A stretch of 64,000 nucleotides of DNA from Sphingomonas oligoaromativorans (GTDB lineage Bacteria > Pseudomonadota > Alphaproteobacteria > Sphingomonadales > Sphingomonadaceae): NCBI RefSeq assembly GCF_011762195.1, contig NZ_JAASQK010000003.1:124001-188000 (forward strand), read 5' to 3'. The notes under the pieces were generated by a model, which saw only the letters and a program-made list of their open reading frames with translations, was not told where the DNA came from and did not search any database. Below are positions 1-9,184 of this stretch, piece after piece; within the stretch, counting starts at the first letter, position 1; each line of letters starts with the position of its first letter. The position numbers and the translations under genes were made by a program.

Positions 1-1308
1 CACGAAATCGCGGAAATAGGCGACGGCATAGCCGAGCAGCTTGTCCAGCTCCGGGTGCGTCTCGGGGCTCACCTGCGGGGCGTAGCGCTGGACGTAGCGC
101 CACAGCAGCGCCTTGTCCTCGGTCATCGCCACGCTGACGAGGTTGAGCAGCAGGCCGAAGCTGAGCGGCATGTCGACCGCCGGCACCTGGCCCAGATGGA
201 CATGATGGACGGGGTTGCCGAGCTGCTGCTCGATCGGCTGGGTCGGATAGGTAGCGAGGAACTGGTAATACTCATCCACCGCGCGCGGGATCACGCTGAA
301 GCTCAGCGCGCGGGCCTTCCTGGGCTCGCGATAGATGTAGAAGGCGAGGCTCTCGATCGGGGCGTAGGTCAGCCATTCCTCGATCGTCAGGCCGTTGCCC
401 TTGGTCTTCGAAATCTTGGCGCCATGCTCGTCGAGGAACATCTCGTAGTTGAAGCCGTCGGGCGGCGTCGCGCCGAGCACGCGGGCGATCTTGCCGGACT
501 GGATGACCGAATCGATCAGATCCTTGCCCGCCATCTCGTAATCGACCCCGAAGGCGACCCAGCGCAGCGCCCAGTCGACCTTCCACTGCGCCTTGGCGAG
601 CCCGCCCAGCACCGACTGCTCGCGGCGTTCGCCCGAGACGAGATCGATGTAGGCGACGAGGCCGGCGTCCGCATCGACCACCTCGATCGGCACCTGGAGC
701 ACCTTGCCGGTCTCGGGGTGGATCGGGAAGATCGGCGAATAGGTCTTGCGGCGCTCCTCGCCGAGCGTCGGCAGCATCACGCCCATGATCTTGTCGTAAT
801 GGCGCAGGATGGACTTCAGCGTCTCGTCGAAGCGGCCGTCGGCATAGGCCTCGGAGGCGGGGATGAACTCGTAATCGAAGCCGAACTGGTCGAGGAAGCT
901 GCGCAGGCGCGCATTGTTGTGGGCGGCGAAGCTCTCATGCGTGCCGAACGGATCGGGCACGCGGCTCAAGGGCAGGTCGAGATGGGCGTGGAGCATCTCC
1001 TGCTCGGGCAGATTGCCCGGCACCTTGCGCATCCCGTCCATGTCGTCGGAGAAGGCGACGAGGCGCGTCCTGCCGCCGGTCATCTCCTCATAGGCATTGC
1101 GCACCATCGACGTGCGCGCCACCTCGGTGAAGGTGCCGATATGCGGCAGGCCCGAGGGGCCGTAGCCTGTCTGGAACAGCATCGCCGCATCGGCGGGTTT
1201 CCCCTCCGGCCACCGTTTCATCAGCTTGCGCGCTTCCTCATAGGGCCAGGCCTTGCTGGCGAGGGCGGCGGTGCGGTGATCGGGGGCGGTGGCTGGAGTG
1301 TCGGTCAT
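1..1308 (-). CDS. lysK: Lysyl-tRNA synthetase, class I (partial, C-terminus beyond window)
   Basis: Charges tRNA-Lys with lysine in the cytoplasm, using the class I (archaeal/alphaproteobacterial) rather than the class II fold. The visible 436 codons start at MTDTPATAPDHR and run off the left edge without a stop. An HIGTF version of the HIGH motif lies near residue 55 and a KISKTKGNG version of KMSKS near residue 295, both nucleotide-binding signatures of class I synthetases. The family is usually about 530 residues, so roughly 100 are missing here. It is divergent from the helicase gene, with a palindromic repeat between them. Identification is confident. Confidence 0.93.
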   Translation of the reverse strand, partial: MTDTPATAPDHRTAALASKAWPYEEARKLMKRWPEGKPADAAMLFQTGYGPSGLPHIGTFTEVARTSMVRNAYEEMTGGRTRLVAFSDDMDGMRKVPGNLPEQEMLHAHLDLPLSRVPDPFGTHESFAAHNNARLRSFLDQFGFDYEFIPASEAYADGRFDETLKSILRHYDKIMGVMLPTLGEERRKTYSPIFPIHPETGKVLQVPIEVVDADAGLVAYIDLVSGERREQSVLGGLAKAQWKVDWALRWVAFGVDYEMAGKDLIDSVIQSGKIARVLGATPPDGFNYEMFLDEHGAKISKTKGNGLTIEEWLTYAPIESLAFYIYREPRKARALSFSVIPRAVDEYYQFLATYPTQPIEQQLGNPVHHVHLGQVPAVDMPLSFGLLLNLVSVAMTEDKALLWRYVQRYAPQVSPETHPELDKLLGYAVAYFRDFV

Positions 1309-1331
1309 GATGCCCGCTCCTTTAAGGGCAT

Positions 1332-1407
1332 CGTCATCCCAGCGAAAGCTGGGATCTCGTCGGGGCGGGCGCCGTGGTCCCTCCGGGAGATTCCGGCTTT
1401 CGGCAGG
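1332..1407. repeat. Palindromic intergenic repeat, two-hairpin copy
   Basis: The left half is a perfect 8-bp stem closed by GAAA (ATCCCAGC/GCTGGGAT at 1336-1355). The right half is a degraded inverse copy (GAGATTCCGGCTTTCGGCAGG region, 1387-1407). It belongs to the GTCATCCC...GGGAT family also seen near 12.96, 17.65, 48.49 and 62.17 kb. It sits between divergent lysK and the helicase, so it is probably a REP/BIME-like element rather than a terminator. Confidence 0.7.
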
Positions 1408-1469
1408 GTGGCGGAGAAGAAGAGACGGAGGTCGTTTCCCTTCCGTTCGCTCCGCCTTATACAAAGCGG

Positions 1470-4211
1470 GTGACTCCCTTCCTGCTGCCGCCCCTCGCTC
1501 TCCACGCCACCCATGGCGGCATCTGGGTTGCCGAACGGGACGGCCCGACGCGCGCGGTGTCGCGGGGGGAGGCGATCGCGCTCGCCGCCGAGCGGCCGCT
1601 GGTGATGCTCAACACGCCGCTGGTGGGCCAGCGCCTCGGCTATGCCGAGATCAACGGGCTCGATCTGCTGGAGCTGTTCGCCTTCCTCCATCCGGCGCGC
1701 TTCGCGGTGCCGACGCCCGCCGGCATGGCCCGCGCATTGGGGCTGGAGCCGCCCGCCGACGATGCTTCCGCCACGGCCACCTTGCTCGCCTGCGCCGACA
1801 GGCTCCTCATGGTGGCGGAGGGCGACTGGCCCGAGCGGCATGGCGCGTGGGACGTGGCGCACGCGCTCGGCCGCCTGCGCTGGCCCTGGGCGCAGGCGCT
1901 GATCCAGCGCATGACCGAGCCCGAGCGGACCGAGCGCGGCCTCTTCGCCAAGCTCCCCGAATGGGAGGAGGTGGCGCCGCGCCCGGCACCCCGCACCGTC
2001 AGCATCGGCGAGGGGGATGCGGTGGAGCGGCTGGCCACGCTCACCGGGCAGGGCGCCGAGGCTCGCCCCGGCCAGCGGGCTTATGCCGCCGCCGTCGCCC
2101 ATGCCTTCGCGCCGCGCATGGCGGAGGGGCGCCCCCGCGTGATGCTGGCCGAGGCCGGCACGGGCATCGGCAAGACGCTCGGCTATCTCGCCCCCGCCGG
2201 CCTGTGGGCGGAGCGGGCCGAGGGGACGGTGTGGATCTCGACCTACACGCGCGCCCTGCAACGCCAGCTCGACCGCGAGACCGAGCGGCTCTTCCCCGAT
2301 CCGGCGGTGCGGCGGCAGAAGGTGGCGGTGCGCAAGGGGCGCGAGAATTATCTCTGCCTGCTCAATCTGGAGGACGCGCTGTTCGGCGGCTTCCAGGGCC
2401 GCGCGGCGGTGCTGGCGCAGCTCGTGGCGCGCTGGGCGGCCTATACGCGCGACGGCGACATGGTGGGCGGCGACCTTCCCGGCTGGCTGCCGACGCTGTT
2501 CCGCCGCGCCGGCGCCACCGCGCTCACCGACCGGCGCGGCGAGTGCGTCTATGCCGGCTGCCCGCATTATCGCCGCTGCTTCATCGAACATTCGGTGCGC
2601 CGCGCCGAGGAAGCGGACATCGTCATCGCCAACCATGCGCTGGTCATGCTGCTCGCCGAGCGGCGGCGCGAAGAGGGACGGGCGCTCGGCCGGATCGTGT
2701 TCGACGAAGGGCATCACCTGTTCGACGCCGCCGACTCGACCTTCTCCTCCGCGCTGACGGGGCAGGAGGCGATCGAGCTGCGCCGATGGATCGTCGGCCC
2801 CGAACGTGCCTCGCGCGGGCGGCGGCGGGGCCTGTCGGCGCGGCTGGCGGACGTCGTCTCCTATGACGAGGCGGGCGCGCTGGCGCTCGATGCGGTGGTG
2901 CAGGGCGCGCAGGCGCTGGTCGCGGACGGCTGGCTCGGCCGGATCGGCGAAGGTCTGCCGATGGGGCCGGTCGAGAAGCTGCTCGCGGCGGTGCGCGGGG
3001 CCGTGCTCGCCCGCGCCACGGCGGCGGATGCGGGATATGGCATCGAGACCGAGGCGGTCGCACTCGACGGCGCCACGATCGAGGCGGCGGGCGAGGCCTC
3101 CACCGCGCTCGAACAATTGATGCGCCCGATGGTGGCGCTGAGCGGCCGCCTGCTCGCGGTGCTGGAGGAAGCGCCCGACTGGCTCGACGGCCCGGCCCGC
3201 GCGCGCATCGAAGGGGCGGCGGCCGGGCTCGGCACGCGGGCGCGGATGATCGCGGGCTGGCTGGCGCTGCTCGGGCGGCTTGGCGGCGAGGTCGATCCCG
3301 ATTTCGTCGACTGGCTGGCGGTGGACCGCATCGAGGGCCGCGAGTTCGACATCGGGCTGCACCGGCACTGGCTCGATCCCGGCCGGCCGCTCGCGTCCAC
3401 CGTGCTCGCGCCCGCGCATGGCGTGCTGGTGACGTCCGCGACGCTGACGGGCGCGGCCAACTCGCCCGAGGCCGGCTGGGCACGGGCCGAAGCGCGCGCC
3501 GGCACCCGTCATCTCGATACGGCGGTGGAGCATTTCGCCGCCGCCAGCCCGTTCGACTATGCCAAGGCGGCCGAAGTGCTGGTCGTCACCGATCTCAAGC
3601 GCGGCGACATGCCCCAGCTCGCCCACGCCTATGCCCGGCTGATCGAGGCGTCGCGGGGCGGCACGCTCGGCCTGTTCACCGCGATCGCGCGGCTGAAGGC
3701 GGTCTATGCCCGCATCGCCGACCATCTCGCCCGCGAAGGCCTGCCGCTCTACGCCCAGCATGTCGATCCGATCGACACCGGCACGCTGGTCGATATCTTC
3801 CGCGACGATCCGCGCGCCTCGCTGCTCGGCACCGATGCGCTGCGTGACGGCATCGACGTGCCCGGCCATTCGCTCCGCCTCGTGGTGATGGAGCAGGTGC
3901 CGTGGCCGCGCCCTAACGTGCTTCACGCGGCGCGGCGGGCGGCGGGCGGCGGCTCGGCCTATGACGACGAAGTGGTGCGCGCGCGGCTCGCGCAGGCGTT
4001 CGGGCGGCTGATCCGCCGGGGCGACGATCGCGGGCGCTTCGTGCTGCTCTCCTCCGCCACGCCGTCGCGGCTGCTCGATGCGTTTCCGGCGGGCGTCCGC
4101 GTCCGGCGGGTGACTCTCGACGAAGCGGTGGCGGCCGTCGCAAGCGGCCTTCCCACGGCCGGCCCGATCGGGCATCACCCAGCGGAGGTCGGCAGCGGGG
4201 AGGTGGCATGA
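1470..4211 (+). CDS. ATP-dependent DNA helicase, DinG/XPD-like (superfamily 2, Fe-S)
   Basis: A 913-residue 5'-3' type DNA helicase, likely acting in repair or R-loop/replication-conflict removal. Walker A is AEAGTGIGKT near residue 230 and the DEAH-type box is DEGHH near 412. Four cysteines between them (NYLC near 326, then ECVYAGC and RRC near 360-370) match the 4Fe-4S cluster of the XPD/DinG family. The C-terminal helicase motifs end with a QAFGRLIRR block. I chose the GTG at 1470 (VTPFLLPP) because upstream codons run into the intergenic repeat. Its stop overlaps the next gene by ATGA. DinG is the nearest named relative, but the long N-terminal region differs from E. coli DinG. Confidence 0.85.
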   Translation: MTPFLLPPLALHATHGGIWVAERDGPTRAVSRGEAIALAAERPLVMLNTPLVGQRLGYAEINGLDLLELFAFLHPARFAVPTPAGMARALGLEPPADDASATATLLACADRLLMVAEGDWPERHGAWDVAHALGRLRWPWAQALIQRMTEPERTERGLFAKLPEWEEVAPRPAPRTVSIGEGDAVERLATLTGQGAEARPGQRAYAAAVAHAFAPRMAEGRPRVMLAEAGTGIGKTLGYLAPAGLWAERAEGTVWISTYTRALQRQLDRETERLFPDPAVRRQKVAVRKGRENYLCLLNLEDALFGGFQGRAAVLAQLVARWAAYTRDGDMVGGDLPGWLPTLFRRAGATALTDRRGECVYAGCPHYRRCFIEHSVRRAEEADIVIANHALVMLLAERRREEGRALGRIVFDEGHHLFDAADSTFSSALTGQEAIELRRWIVGPERASRGRRRGLSARLADVVSYDEAGALALDAVVQGAQALVADGWLGRIGEGLPMGPVEKLLAAVRGAVLARATAADAGYGIETEAVALDGATIEAAGEASTALEQLMRPMVALSGRLLAVLEEAPDWLDGPARARIEGAAAGLGTRARMIAGWLALLGRLGGEVDPDFVDWLAVDRIEGREFDIGLHRHWLDPGRPLASTVLAPAHGVLVTSATLTGAANSPEAGWARAEARAGTRHLDTAVEHFAAASPFDYAKAAEVLVVTDLKRGDMPQLAHAYARLIEASRGGTLGLFTAIARLKAVYARIADHLAREGLPLYAQHVDPIDTGTLVDIFRDDPRASLLGTDALRDGIDVPGHSLRLVVMEQVPWPRPNVLHAARRAAGGGSAYDDEVVRARLAQAFGRLIRRGDDRGRFVLLSSATPSRLLDAFPAGVRVRRVTLDEAVAAVASGLPTAGPIGHHPAEVGSGEVA

Positions 4212-4759
4212 AGCGGCTGATTACCTTCCGCCACGCCAAATCGGGCTGGGATCAGCCTGCGATCCGCGATTTCGACCGTGCCCTCAACGACAAGGGCCGC
4301 CGCGCCGCTGCGACCATGGGGCGGCATATGCGCCAGCTCGGGCTGCGCTTCGATTCGGTGGTCGCGTCTCCCGCGGTGCGCGTCGCCGAGACGCTGGACG
4401 CGATGTTCGACGGCTATGGCCGCCGCATGGCGCCGAGCTGGGACCGGCGCGCCTATCTCGCCACCGCCGCGACGCTGCTGGAGATGGTGCAGGAGACGCC
4501 CGACGGGGTCGAGGCGCTGATGCTGGTCGGCCACAATCCGGGGCTGGAGGAGCTGGTGCTGCTGCTCGCCGGATCGGAAGGGCCGACGGACGGCGGCACG
4601 CGCGATTCGATCGGGGAGAAATATCCCACCGCCAGCGTCGCCGAGATCCATTTCGACGCCGACCATTGGCAGGATATCCACGCCGGCGACGGGCATCTCG
4701 TCCGCTTCATCCGCCCGCGCGATCTCGATCCCGCGCTGGGGCCGGACCGGCGCCTCTGA
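4208..4759 (+). CDS. SixA-type histidine phosphatase
   Basis: A 183-residue member of the histidine phosphatase (phosphoglycerate mutase-like) superfamily, SixA branch. The N-terminal FRHAKSGWD (residues 7-15) supplies the phospho-accepting His in an RHxKS context typical of SixA. A second catalytic His is in VGHNPGLEE near residue 106. SixA removes phosphate from phosphohistidine proteins in E. coli, but the target here is unknown. It starts inside the stop of the helicase gene (ATGA), so the two are probably translationally coupled. It converges on merR with six bases between the stops. Confidence 0.82.
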   Translation: MKRLITFRHAKSGWDQPAIRDFDRALNDKGRRAAATMGRHMRQLGLRFDSVVASPAVRVAETLDAMFDGYGRRMAPSWDRRAYLATAATLLEMVQETPDGVEALMLVGHNPGLEELVLLLAGSEGPTDGGTRDSIGEKYPTASVAEIHFDADHWQDIHAGDGHLVRFIRPRDLDPALGPDRRL

Positions 4760-4765
4760 GCGGCC

Positions 4766-5134
4766 TCAGCCCGCCGCGAGCAGATCGGCGAGCTGCGAGC
4801 GGATCGCGCGCAATTCGTCGAGCGGCACCGATGGCGTCATGATCGGCGCGGGCCGTGGGGCCGCGACCACCGCCACCGGCTCCGCATCGGGCGCTCCCCT
4901 GGCGGCGAGCAGCTTCTGCACACCCTTCACCGTATAGCCGTCGCGGTTGAGCAGCGTGTGGATGCGGCGGGCCAGCGTCACGTCGGCGGGCCGGTAATAG
5001 CGGCGATTGCCGGCGCGCTGGATCGGTTTCAACTGCGGAAAGCGCGTTTCCCAATAGCGCAGCACATGCTGCGCCACGCCCAGTTCTTCCGAAACCTCGC
5101 CGATGGTGCGGAAGGCGGCGTCGGATTTATCCAT
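4766..5134 (-). CDS. MerR-family transcriptional regulator
   Basis: A 122-residue regulator with an N-terminal MerR winged helix-turn-helix ([19 protein letters not shown], residues 11-29; [10 protein letters not shown] near 43). The C-terminus is short and alanine/proline rich, with no cysteines, so metal sensing is unlikely. It is the last gene of rpmF-plsX-fabH-ihfA-merR, 8 bases after ihfA. This pairing is common in alphaproteobacteria. I chose MDKSDAAF as the start because it falls just after the ihfA stop. The effector is unknown. Confidence 0.82.
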   Translation of the reverse strand: MDKSDAAFRTIGEVSEELGVAQHVLRYWETRFPQLKPIQRAGNRRYYRPADVTLARRIHTLLNRDGYTVKGVQKLLAARGAPDAEPVAVVAAPRPAPIMTPSVPLDELRAIRSQLADLLAAG

Positions 5135-5142
5135 GCTCTCGT

Positions 5143-5442
5143 TCAACTTGCCTCTGCGATGCGATCGCGCAGCATGTTGCTGGCGCGGAAGGTGAGAACC
5201 CGGCGAGGCGCGATCGGCACCTCGACGCCGGTCTTGGGGTTGCGGCCGATGCGCTCGCCCTTGTCGCGCAGCACGAAGGTGCCGAAGCCGGAGATCTTGA
5301 CGTTCTCGCTGTTCGCCATCGCGCCGCACATCAGCGACAGCACCTGTTCGACCATGGAGGCCGAATCCGCGCGCGACAGGCCGATCTCGCGATGGACCAC
5401 ATCGCTGAGGTCCGCACGCGTCAAGGTCTCGATATCGGCCAT
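5143..5442 (-). CDS. ihfA: Integration host factor subunit alpha
   Basis: A 99-residue HU/IHF-fold DNA-bending protein that pairs with IHF beta. It shows the IHF-alpha features [17 protein letters not shown] at the N-terminus, KISGFGTF near residue 45 and the minor-groove arm signature GRNPKTG near 61. Length equals the family norm. The start [10 protein letters not shown] is preceded by a GGGGG-rich ribosome-binding site. An upstream in-frame ATG would add 17 unconserved residues. It is co-oriented with fabH (90-base gap) and merR. Confidence 0.95.
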   Translation of the reverse strand: MADIETLTRADLSDVVHREIGLSRADSASMVEQVLSLMCGAMANSENVKISGFGTFVLRDKGERIGRNPKTGVEVPIAPRRVLTFRASNMLRDRIAEAS

Positions 5443-5532
5443 GAATTCCCCCCCGTCAGGACTCGTATTGCAGACCCGCAATATTAGCGGCACCGAGGGC
5501 GGCCGCCAATGGGGGCTTGCGATCGGCCGGTA

Positions 5533-6543
5533 TCAGTAGCGGACGACCGCCGCGCCCCAGGTGAAGCCGCCGCCCATCGCCTCGAGGACGAGCAGGTCGC
5601 CGCGCTTGATGCGGCCGTCGCGCACCGCGACGTCGAGCGCCAGCGGCACCGAGGCGGCCGACGTGTTGGCATGTTCGTCGACGGTTACGATGACGCGCTC
5701 GGCCGGCAGGTCGAGCTTGCGCGCGGTGGCGTCGAGGATGCGGGCGTTCGCCTGGTGGGGAACCAGCCAGTCGATGTCGGCGGGCGTGAGGCCGGCTTCG
5801 GCCAGCACTTCGCCGAGCACCGAGGCGAGGTTGACCACGGCATGGCGAAACACCTCGCGGCCCTTCATGCGGACCTTGCCGACCGTGCCGGTGGTCGACG
5901 GGCCGCCGTCGACGAACAGCAGCTCGTTATGGCGCCCGTCCGCGTGGAGGCGCGACGAGAGCAGGCCGCGCGCGGCCTTGTCGGCGGGATCGGCGGCGCT
6001 CGTCTCTGCGCGCAGCACCACGGCGCCGGCGCCATCGCCGAACAGCACGCAGGTGGCGCGATCCTGCCAGTCGAGGATGCGGCTGAACGTCTCGGCGCCG
6101 ATCACCAGCGCGGCCTTGGCCGCCCCGCCGCGCATCATGCTCTCGGCGACCGACAGCGCGTAGAGGAAGCCCGAGCACACCGCCTGCACGTCGAACGCCA
6201 CGCAGTCGTTGATGCCGAGCGCGGCCTGCACCTTGGTGGCGGACGCCGGGAAGGTCTGGTCCGGGGTCGCGGTGGCGAGGACGATCAGGCCGATCTCGCT
6301 CGCATCCATGCCGGCGGCCTCGAGCGCCTTGCGCGCGGCGTCGGTGGCGAGAGAGGATGTCGTCTCGTCCTCGGCGGCGATGTGGCGGGCGCGGATGCCG
6401 GTGCGCTCGACGATCCACTCGTCGGAGGTGTCCACCGTCTCGGCCAGCTCGGCGTTGGTGACGCGGCGGCGGGGGAGGGCGGAGCCGGTCCCCGCGATCA
6501 CGGCGCGCAGGACGGGGGCGGAGATCGGAAGCTGATCGGTCAT
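5533..6543 (-). CDS. fabH: 3-oxoacyl-ACP synthase III (KAS III)
   Basis: Starts fatty acid synthesis by condensing acetyl-CoA with malonyl-ACP. At 336 residues it has the complete Cys-His-Asn triad: Cys123 in [10 protein letters not shown], His263 in VPHQANARI and Asn293 in [20 protein letters not shown] glycine loop lies near residue 169. Its ATG overlaps the plsX stop (ATGA), indicating coupling in the rpmF-plsX-fabH operon. Confidence 0.96.
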   Translation of the reverse strand: MTDQLPISAPVLRAVIAGTGSALPRRRVTNAELAETVDTSDEWIVERTGIRARHIAAEDETTSSLATDAARKALEAAGMDASEIGLIVLATATPDQTFPASATKVQAALGINDCVAFDVQAVCSGFLYALSVAESMMRGGAAKAALVIGAETFSRILDWQDRATCVLFGDGAGAVVLRAETSAADPADKAARGLLSSRLHADGRHNELLFVDGGPSTTGTVGKVRMKGREVFRHAVVNLASVLGEVLAEAGLTPADIDWLVPHQANARILDATARKLDLPAERVIVTVDEHANTSAASVPLALDVAVRDGRIKRGDLLVLEAMGGGFTWGAAVVRY

Positions 6544-7598
6544 TTCACCGCGATCGATTCGGAAGGGGAGGTTGCCCGATAATCGGCGAGATCATGGGCG
6601 ATGCGGCGGGCCAGATCCTCGCGCAGCACCTTGGCGGCGACCGCGATGGCGTTGGCGACGCCCTTGTCGTCGGCGCCGCCATGGCTCTTCACGACGATGC
6701 CGTTGAGGCCGAGGAAGATCGCGCCATTATGGTTGTTCGGATCGAGATGGACGCGCAGCAGGTGCAGCGCCGGCTTCGACAGCAGGAAGCCCATCTTCGA
6801 ACGGAACGAGCTGCTGAACGAGCGGCGGAGCAGATCGGTGACGAAGCGCACCGTGCCCTCGGCCGTCTTGAGCGCGATATTGCCCGAGAAGCCGTCCGAC
6901 ACGACCACGTCGACATCGCCGCGGCTGATCCGGTTGCCCTCGATGAAGCCGATGAATTCGAGCGGCAGCGAGGCCGAGGCGTCGCGCAGCATCTGCGCGG
7001 CGCGCTTCAGCTCCTCGGTGCCCTTCAGCTCTTCGGTGCCGATGTTGAGCAGCGCCACCTTGGGGCGCGCGATGTCCAGCGCGGTGCGCGAATAGGCGGC
7101 GCCCATCAGCGCGAACTGGACGAGATTGTTGGCGTCGCACTCGGTGTTGGCGCCGAGGTCGAGCATCACCGTGTCGGTCTCGCCGAGGCTGGGCATCAGG
7201 GCGGACAGCGCCGGCCGGTCGATGCCCGGCATGGTGCGCAGCGCGAGCTTGGACATCGCCATCAGCGCGCCGGTGTTGCCCGAAGACACGGCAGCCCCCG
7301 CATCGCCGTCCTTCACGGCGGCGATGGCGAGGCCCATCGACGTGGTCTTGGCGCGGCGGATCGCCTGACTCGGCTTGTCGTCACCCGAAATCATATCAGG
7401 CGCGTGCCGAACCTCACACGCGGCCGCGAGGCCGCGATGGCGTGCAAGCTCCGGCCCGACGACGGCTTCGTCGCCGACGATCAGGAATTTCAGATCGGGA
7501 GCCCGCGACAGGGCCAGAGCGGCGCCTGCCAGCATCGTGGCCGCCCCGCCATCTCCTCCCATCGCATCGATGGCGATCCGCGGCGCGTCCACGATCAA
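6540..7598 (-). CDS. plsX: Phosphate acyltransferase PlsX
   Basis: Makes acyl-phosphate from acyl-ACP for the PlsY step of phosphatidic acid synthesis at the membrane. A 352-residue protein opening with [12 protein letters not shown] and containing [14 protein letters not shown] near residue 104, [11 protein letters not shown] near 145 and [15 protein letters not shown] near 235, all characteristic of PlsX. It follows rpmF by 22 bases and overlaps fabH by four. Confidence 0.96.
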   Translation of the reverse strand: MIVDAPRIAIDAMGGDGGAATMLAGAALALSRAPDLKFLIVGDEAVVGPELARHRGLAAACEVRHAPDMISGDDKPSQAIRRAKTTSMGLAIAAVKDGDAGAAVSSGNTGALMAMSKLALRTMPGIDRPALSALMPSLGETDTVMLDLGANTECDANNLVQFALMGAAYSRTALDIARPKVALLNIGTEELKGTEELKRAAQMLRDASASLPLEFIGFIEGNRISRGDVDVVVSDGFSGNIALKTAEGTVRFVTDLLRRSFSSSFRSKMGFLLSKPALHLLRVHLDPNNHNGAIFLGLNGIVVKSHGGADDKGVANAIAVAAKVLREDLARRIAHDLADYRATSPSESIAVK

Positions 7599-7620
7599 TC
7601 CGCCTTTTGCGTGCGTAAGA

Positions 7621-7800
7621 TCAGGCCTCGGCCGAGACGATCTCGCGGCCGTTATAATGGCCGCACGCGTTGCACAGGTTATGCGGGCGCTTCAGTTCGC
7701 CGCAGTTCGGGCATTCCTGGAACGCCTGCACGGTCAGCGCATCGTGGCTGCGACGCATGTTGCGCCGCGAGGGCGAGGTCTTTCGCTTGGGGACGGCCAT
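7621..7800 (-). CDS. rpmF: 50S ribosomal protein L32
   Basis: A 59-residue L32 starting [20 protein letters not shown]. It has the zinc-type C-terminal ribbon [18 protein letters not shown]. It is the first gene of the rpmF-plsX-fabH-ihfA-merR operon, and a GAAGG ribosome-binding site precedes the start. The rpmG product elsewhere in this window is the cysteine-free form, so L32 keeps zinc while L33 does not. Confidence 0.96.
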   Translation of the reverse strand: MAVPKRKTSPSRRNMRRSHDALTVQAFQECPNCGELKRPHNLCNACGHYNGREIVSAEA

Positions 7801-7997
7801 CTCGGCACCTTCGTTCGTTCAATGGATGCGGGGCCGCATACCATCCAAATCGCCACAGCCTTCACGGCCGCGGACCATTCAGCGGCCAGCCTCGACGCGA
7901 GTGGCCGCCCTATACCGAATTTCCGCGCTGTTGCAAGCAGGCGCTTGCCATGCGAGCGAGGAAGACCCTTTCTTGAGCCTCGGGAGCCCGTCCGCCA

Positions 7998-8408
7998 ATG
8001 CCCTCCGTTTCGTTGACCTTCGCGGGCGCGCTGGCGCTCCTGAACCTCTGGCTGGCCTTCCGCGTGATCCAGGTGCGGCGCTCGGGCAAGGTGCTGGTGG
8101 GCGACGGCGACAATCCGCTGCTCGTCTGCCGGATGCGGGCGCAGGCGAATTTCGTCGAATATACACCCTTCGTCCTGATCCTGATGGCGCTGATCGAGAT
8201 CGCCGGCGGGCCGAAGCCGTGGCTGTGGGGAATCGGCATCGTCTATGTGCTGGGCCGAATCGTCCACGCCTTCGGGATGGACAGGCGCTCCATGCCCAAT
8301 CCCGCGCGTGGGGTGGGCGCCTGCGTCACCTGGGCGATCCTGCTCGGCCTCGGCCTGTGGGCGATCTGGATGGCCTCCCATGCGCCGGCGGCCGTCCATT
8401 ATCTCTGA
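7998..8408 (+). CDS. MAPEG family membrane protein
   Basis: A 136-residue, four-helix membrane protein. The features LNLWLAFRVIQVRR near the N-terminus and RMRAQANFVEYTPFVLILMAL in the middle match the MAPEG family (membrane-associated proteins in eicosanoid and glutathione metabolism). The bacterial members have glutathione transferase or peroxidase-like potential, but the substrate is unknown. The 197-base gap upstream is shared with rpmF and should hold divergent promoters. It converges on the MBL hydrolase gene. Confidence 0.85.
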   Translation: MPSVSLTFAGALALLNLWLAFRVIQVRRSGKVLVGDGDNPLLVCRMRAQANFVEYTPFVLILMALIEIAGGPKPWLWGIGIVYVLGRIVHAFGMDRRSMPNPARGVGACVTWAILLGLGLWAIWMASHAPAAVHYL

Positions 8409-8417
8409 GGCGGGGCG

Positions 8418-9092
8418 TCAGCCGAACTGCGAATCGGCCACGAACGGGTTGGTCCGGCGCTCCACCCCGAAGGTGGAGGTCGGGCCGTGGCCCGGCACGA
8501 AGGCGACGTCGTCGCCCATCGGCCAAAGTCGAGTGGTGATCGAGTCGATCAACGTGGCATGATCGCCCATCGGGAAGTCGGTCCGCCCGATCGACCCGCG
8601 GAAGAGGACATCTCCGACGAGAGCGAATCGCGATTCGGGGTGGAGGAACACGACATGGCCGGGGGTGTGCCCCGGCGTGTGGCGGACGTGCAGGGTGAGT
8701 TCGCCCACCGTCACGGTGTCGCCGTCGACCAGCCAGCGGTCCGGCTCGAAGCTCCGGCTCGGAATCTGCCACTGGCGGCCATCGTCGTCGAGGCGCGCGA
8801 TCCAGAAGCGATCCGCCTCGTGAGGGCCTTCGATCGGCACGCCGAGCTTCGCGGCCAGCACGCCCGCCTGCCCGCAATGATCGACATGGCCATGGGTGAG
8901 CAGCAGCTTCTCCACCGTCACGCCGTGCCGGGCGGCCGCCGCTTCCAATCGATCCAGATCGCCGCCGGGATCGACGAACGCGCCGCGCATCGTCTTGGTA
9001 CACCAGAGCAAGGTGCAGTTCTGCTGGAAGGCGGTGACGGGAACCACCGCCGCGCGCAGCGGCGGGACGGGCTTGGCGGGCGTGTCGGTCAT
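8418..9092 (-). CDS. Metallo-beta-lactamase fold hydrolase, glyoxalase II-like
   Basis: A 224-residue MBL-fold hydrolase. Zinc ligands are in THGHVDHCGQAG (HxHxDH, near residue 67), HTPGHTPGHVVF near 143, the bridging aspartate in LVGDVLF near 162, and FVPGHGPTS near 206. This is the YcbL/GloB-like small type that hydrolyses thioesters or related substrates. The start MTDTPAKPV is preferred over an upstream ATG because family members begin there (PPLRAAVVPVTAFQQN). The substrate is not determined. Confidence 0.85.
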   Translation of the reverse strand: MTDTPAKPVPPLRAAVVPVTAFQQNCTLLWCTKTMRGAFVDPGGDLDRLEAAAARHGVTVEKLLLTHGHVDHCGQAGVLAAKLGVPIEGPHEADRFWIARLDDDGRQWQIPSRSFEPDRWLVDGDTVTVGELTLHVRHTPGHTPGHVVFLHPESRFALVGDVLFRGSIGRTDFPMGDHATLIDSITTRLWPMGDDVAFVPGHGPTSTFGVERRTNPFVADSQFG

Positions 9093-9184
9093 GCCCCGCC
9101 TGATGGGCACGCGCCGCCGGCGATGCAAGCGCATGGTTCGGAGAGGCTTGCCCCGATCGCCCCGTCGCGGGCAGGGAGGCTGGG

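Noticed and set aside
1374-1469. ATG at 1374 as the start of the DinG/XPD-like helicase
   Set aside because: It lies within the intergenic palindromic repeat and would add 32 unconserved residues; GTG 1470 fits better.
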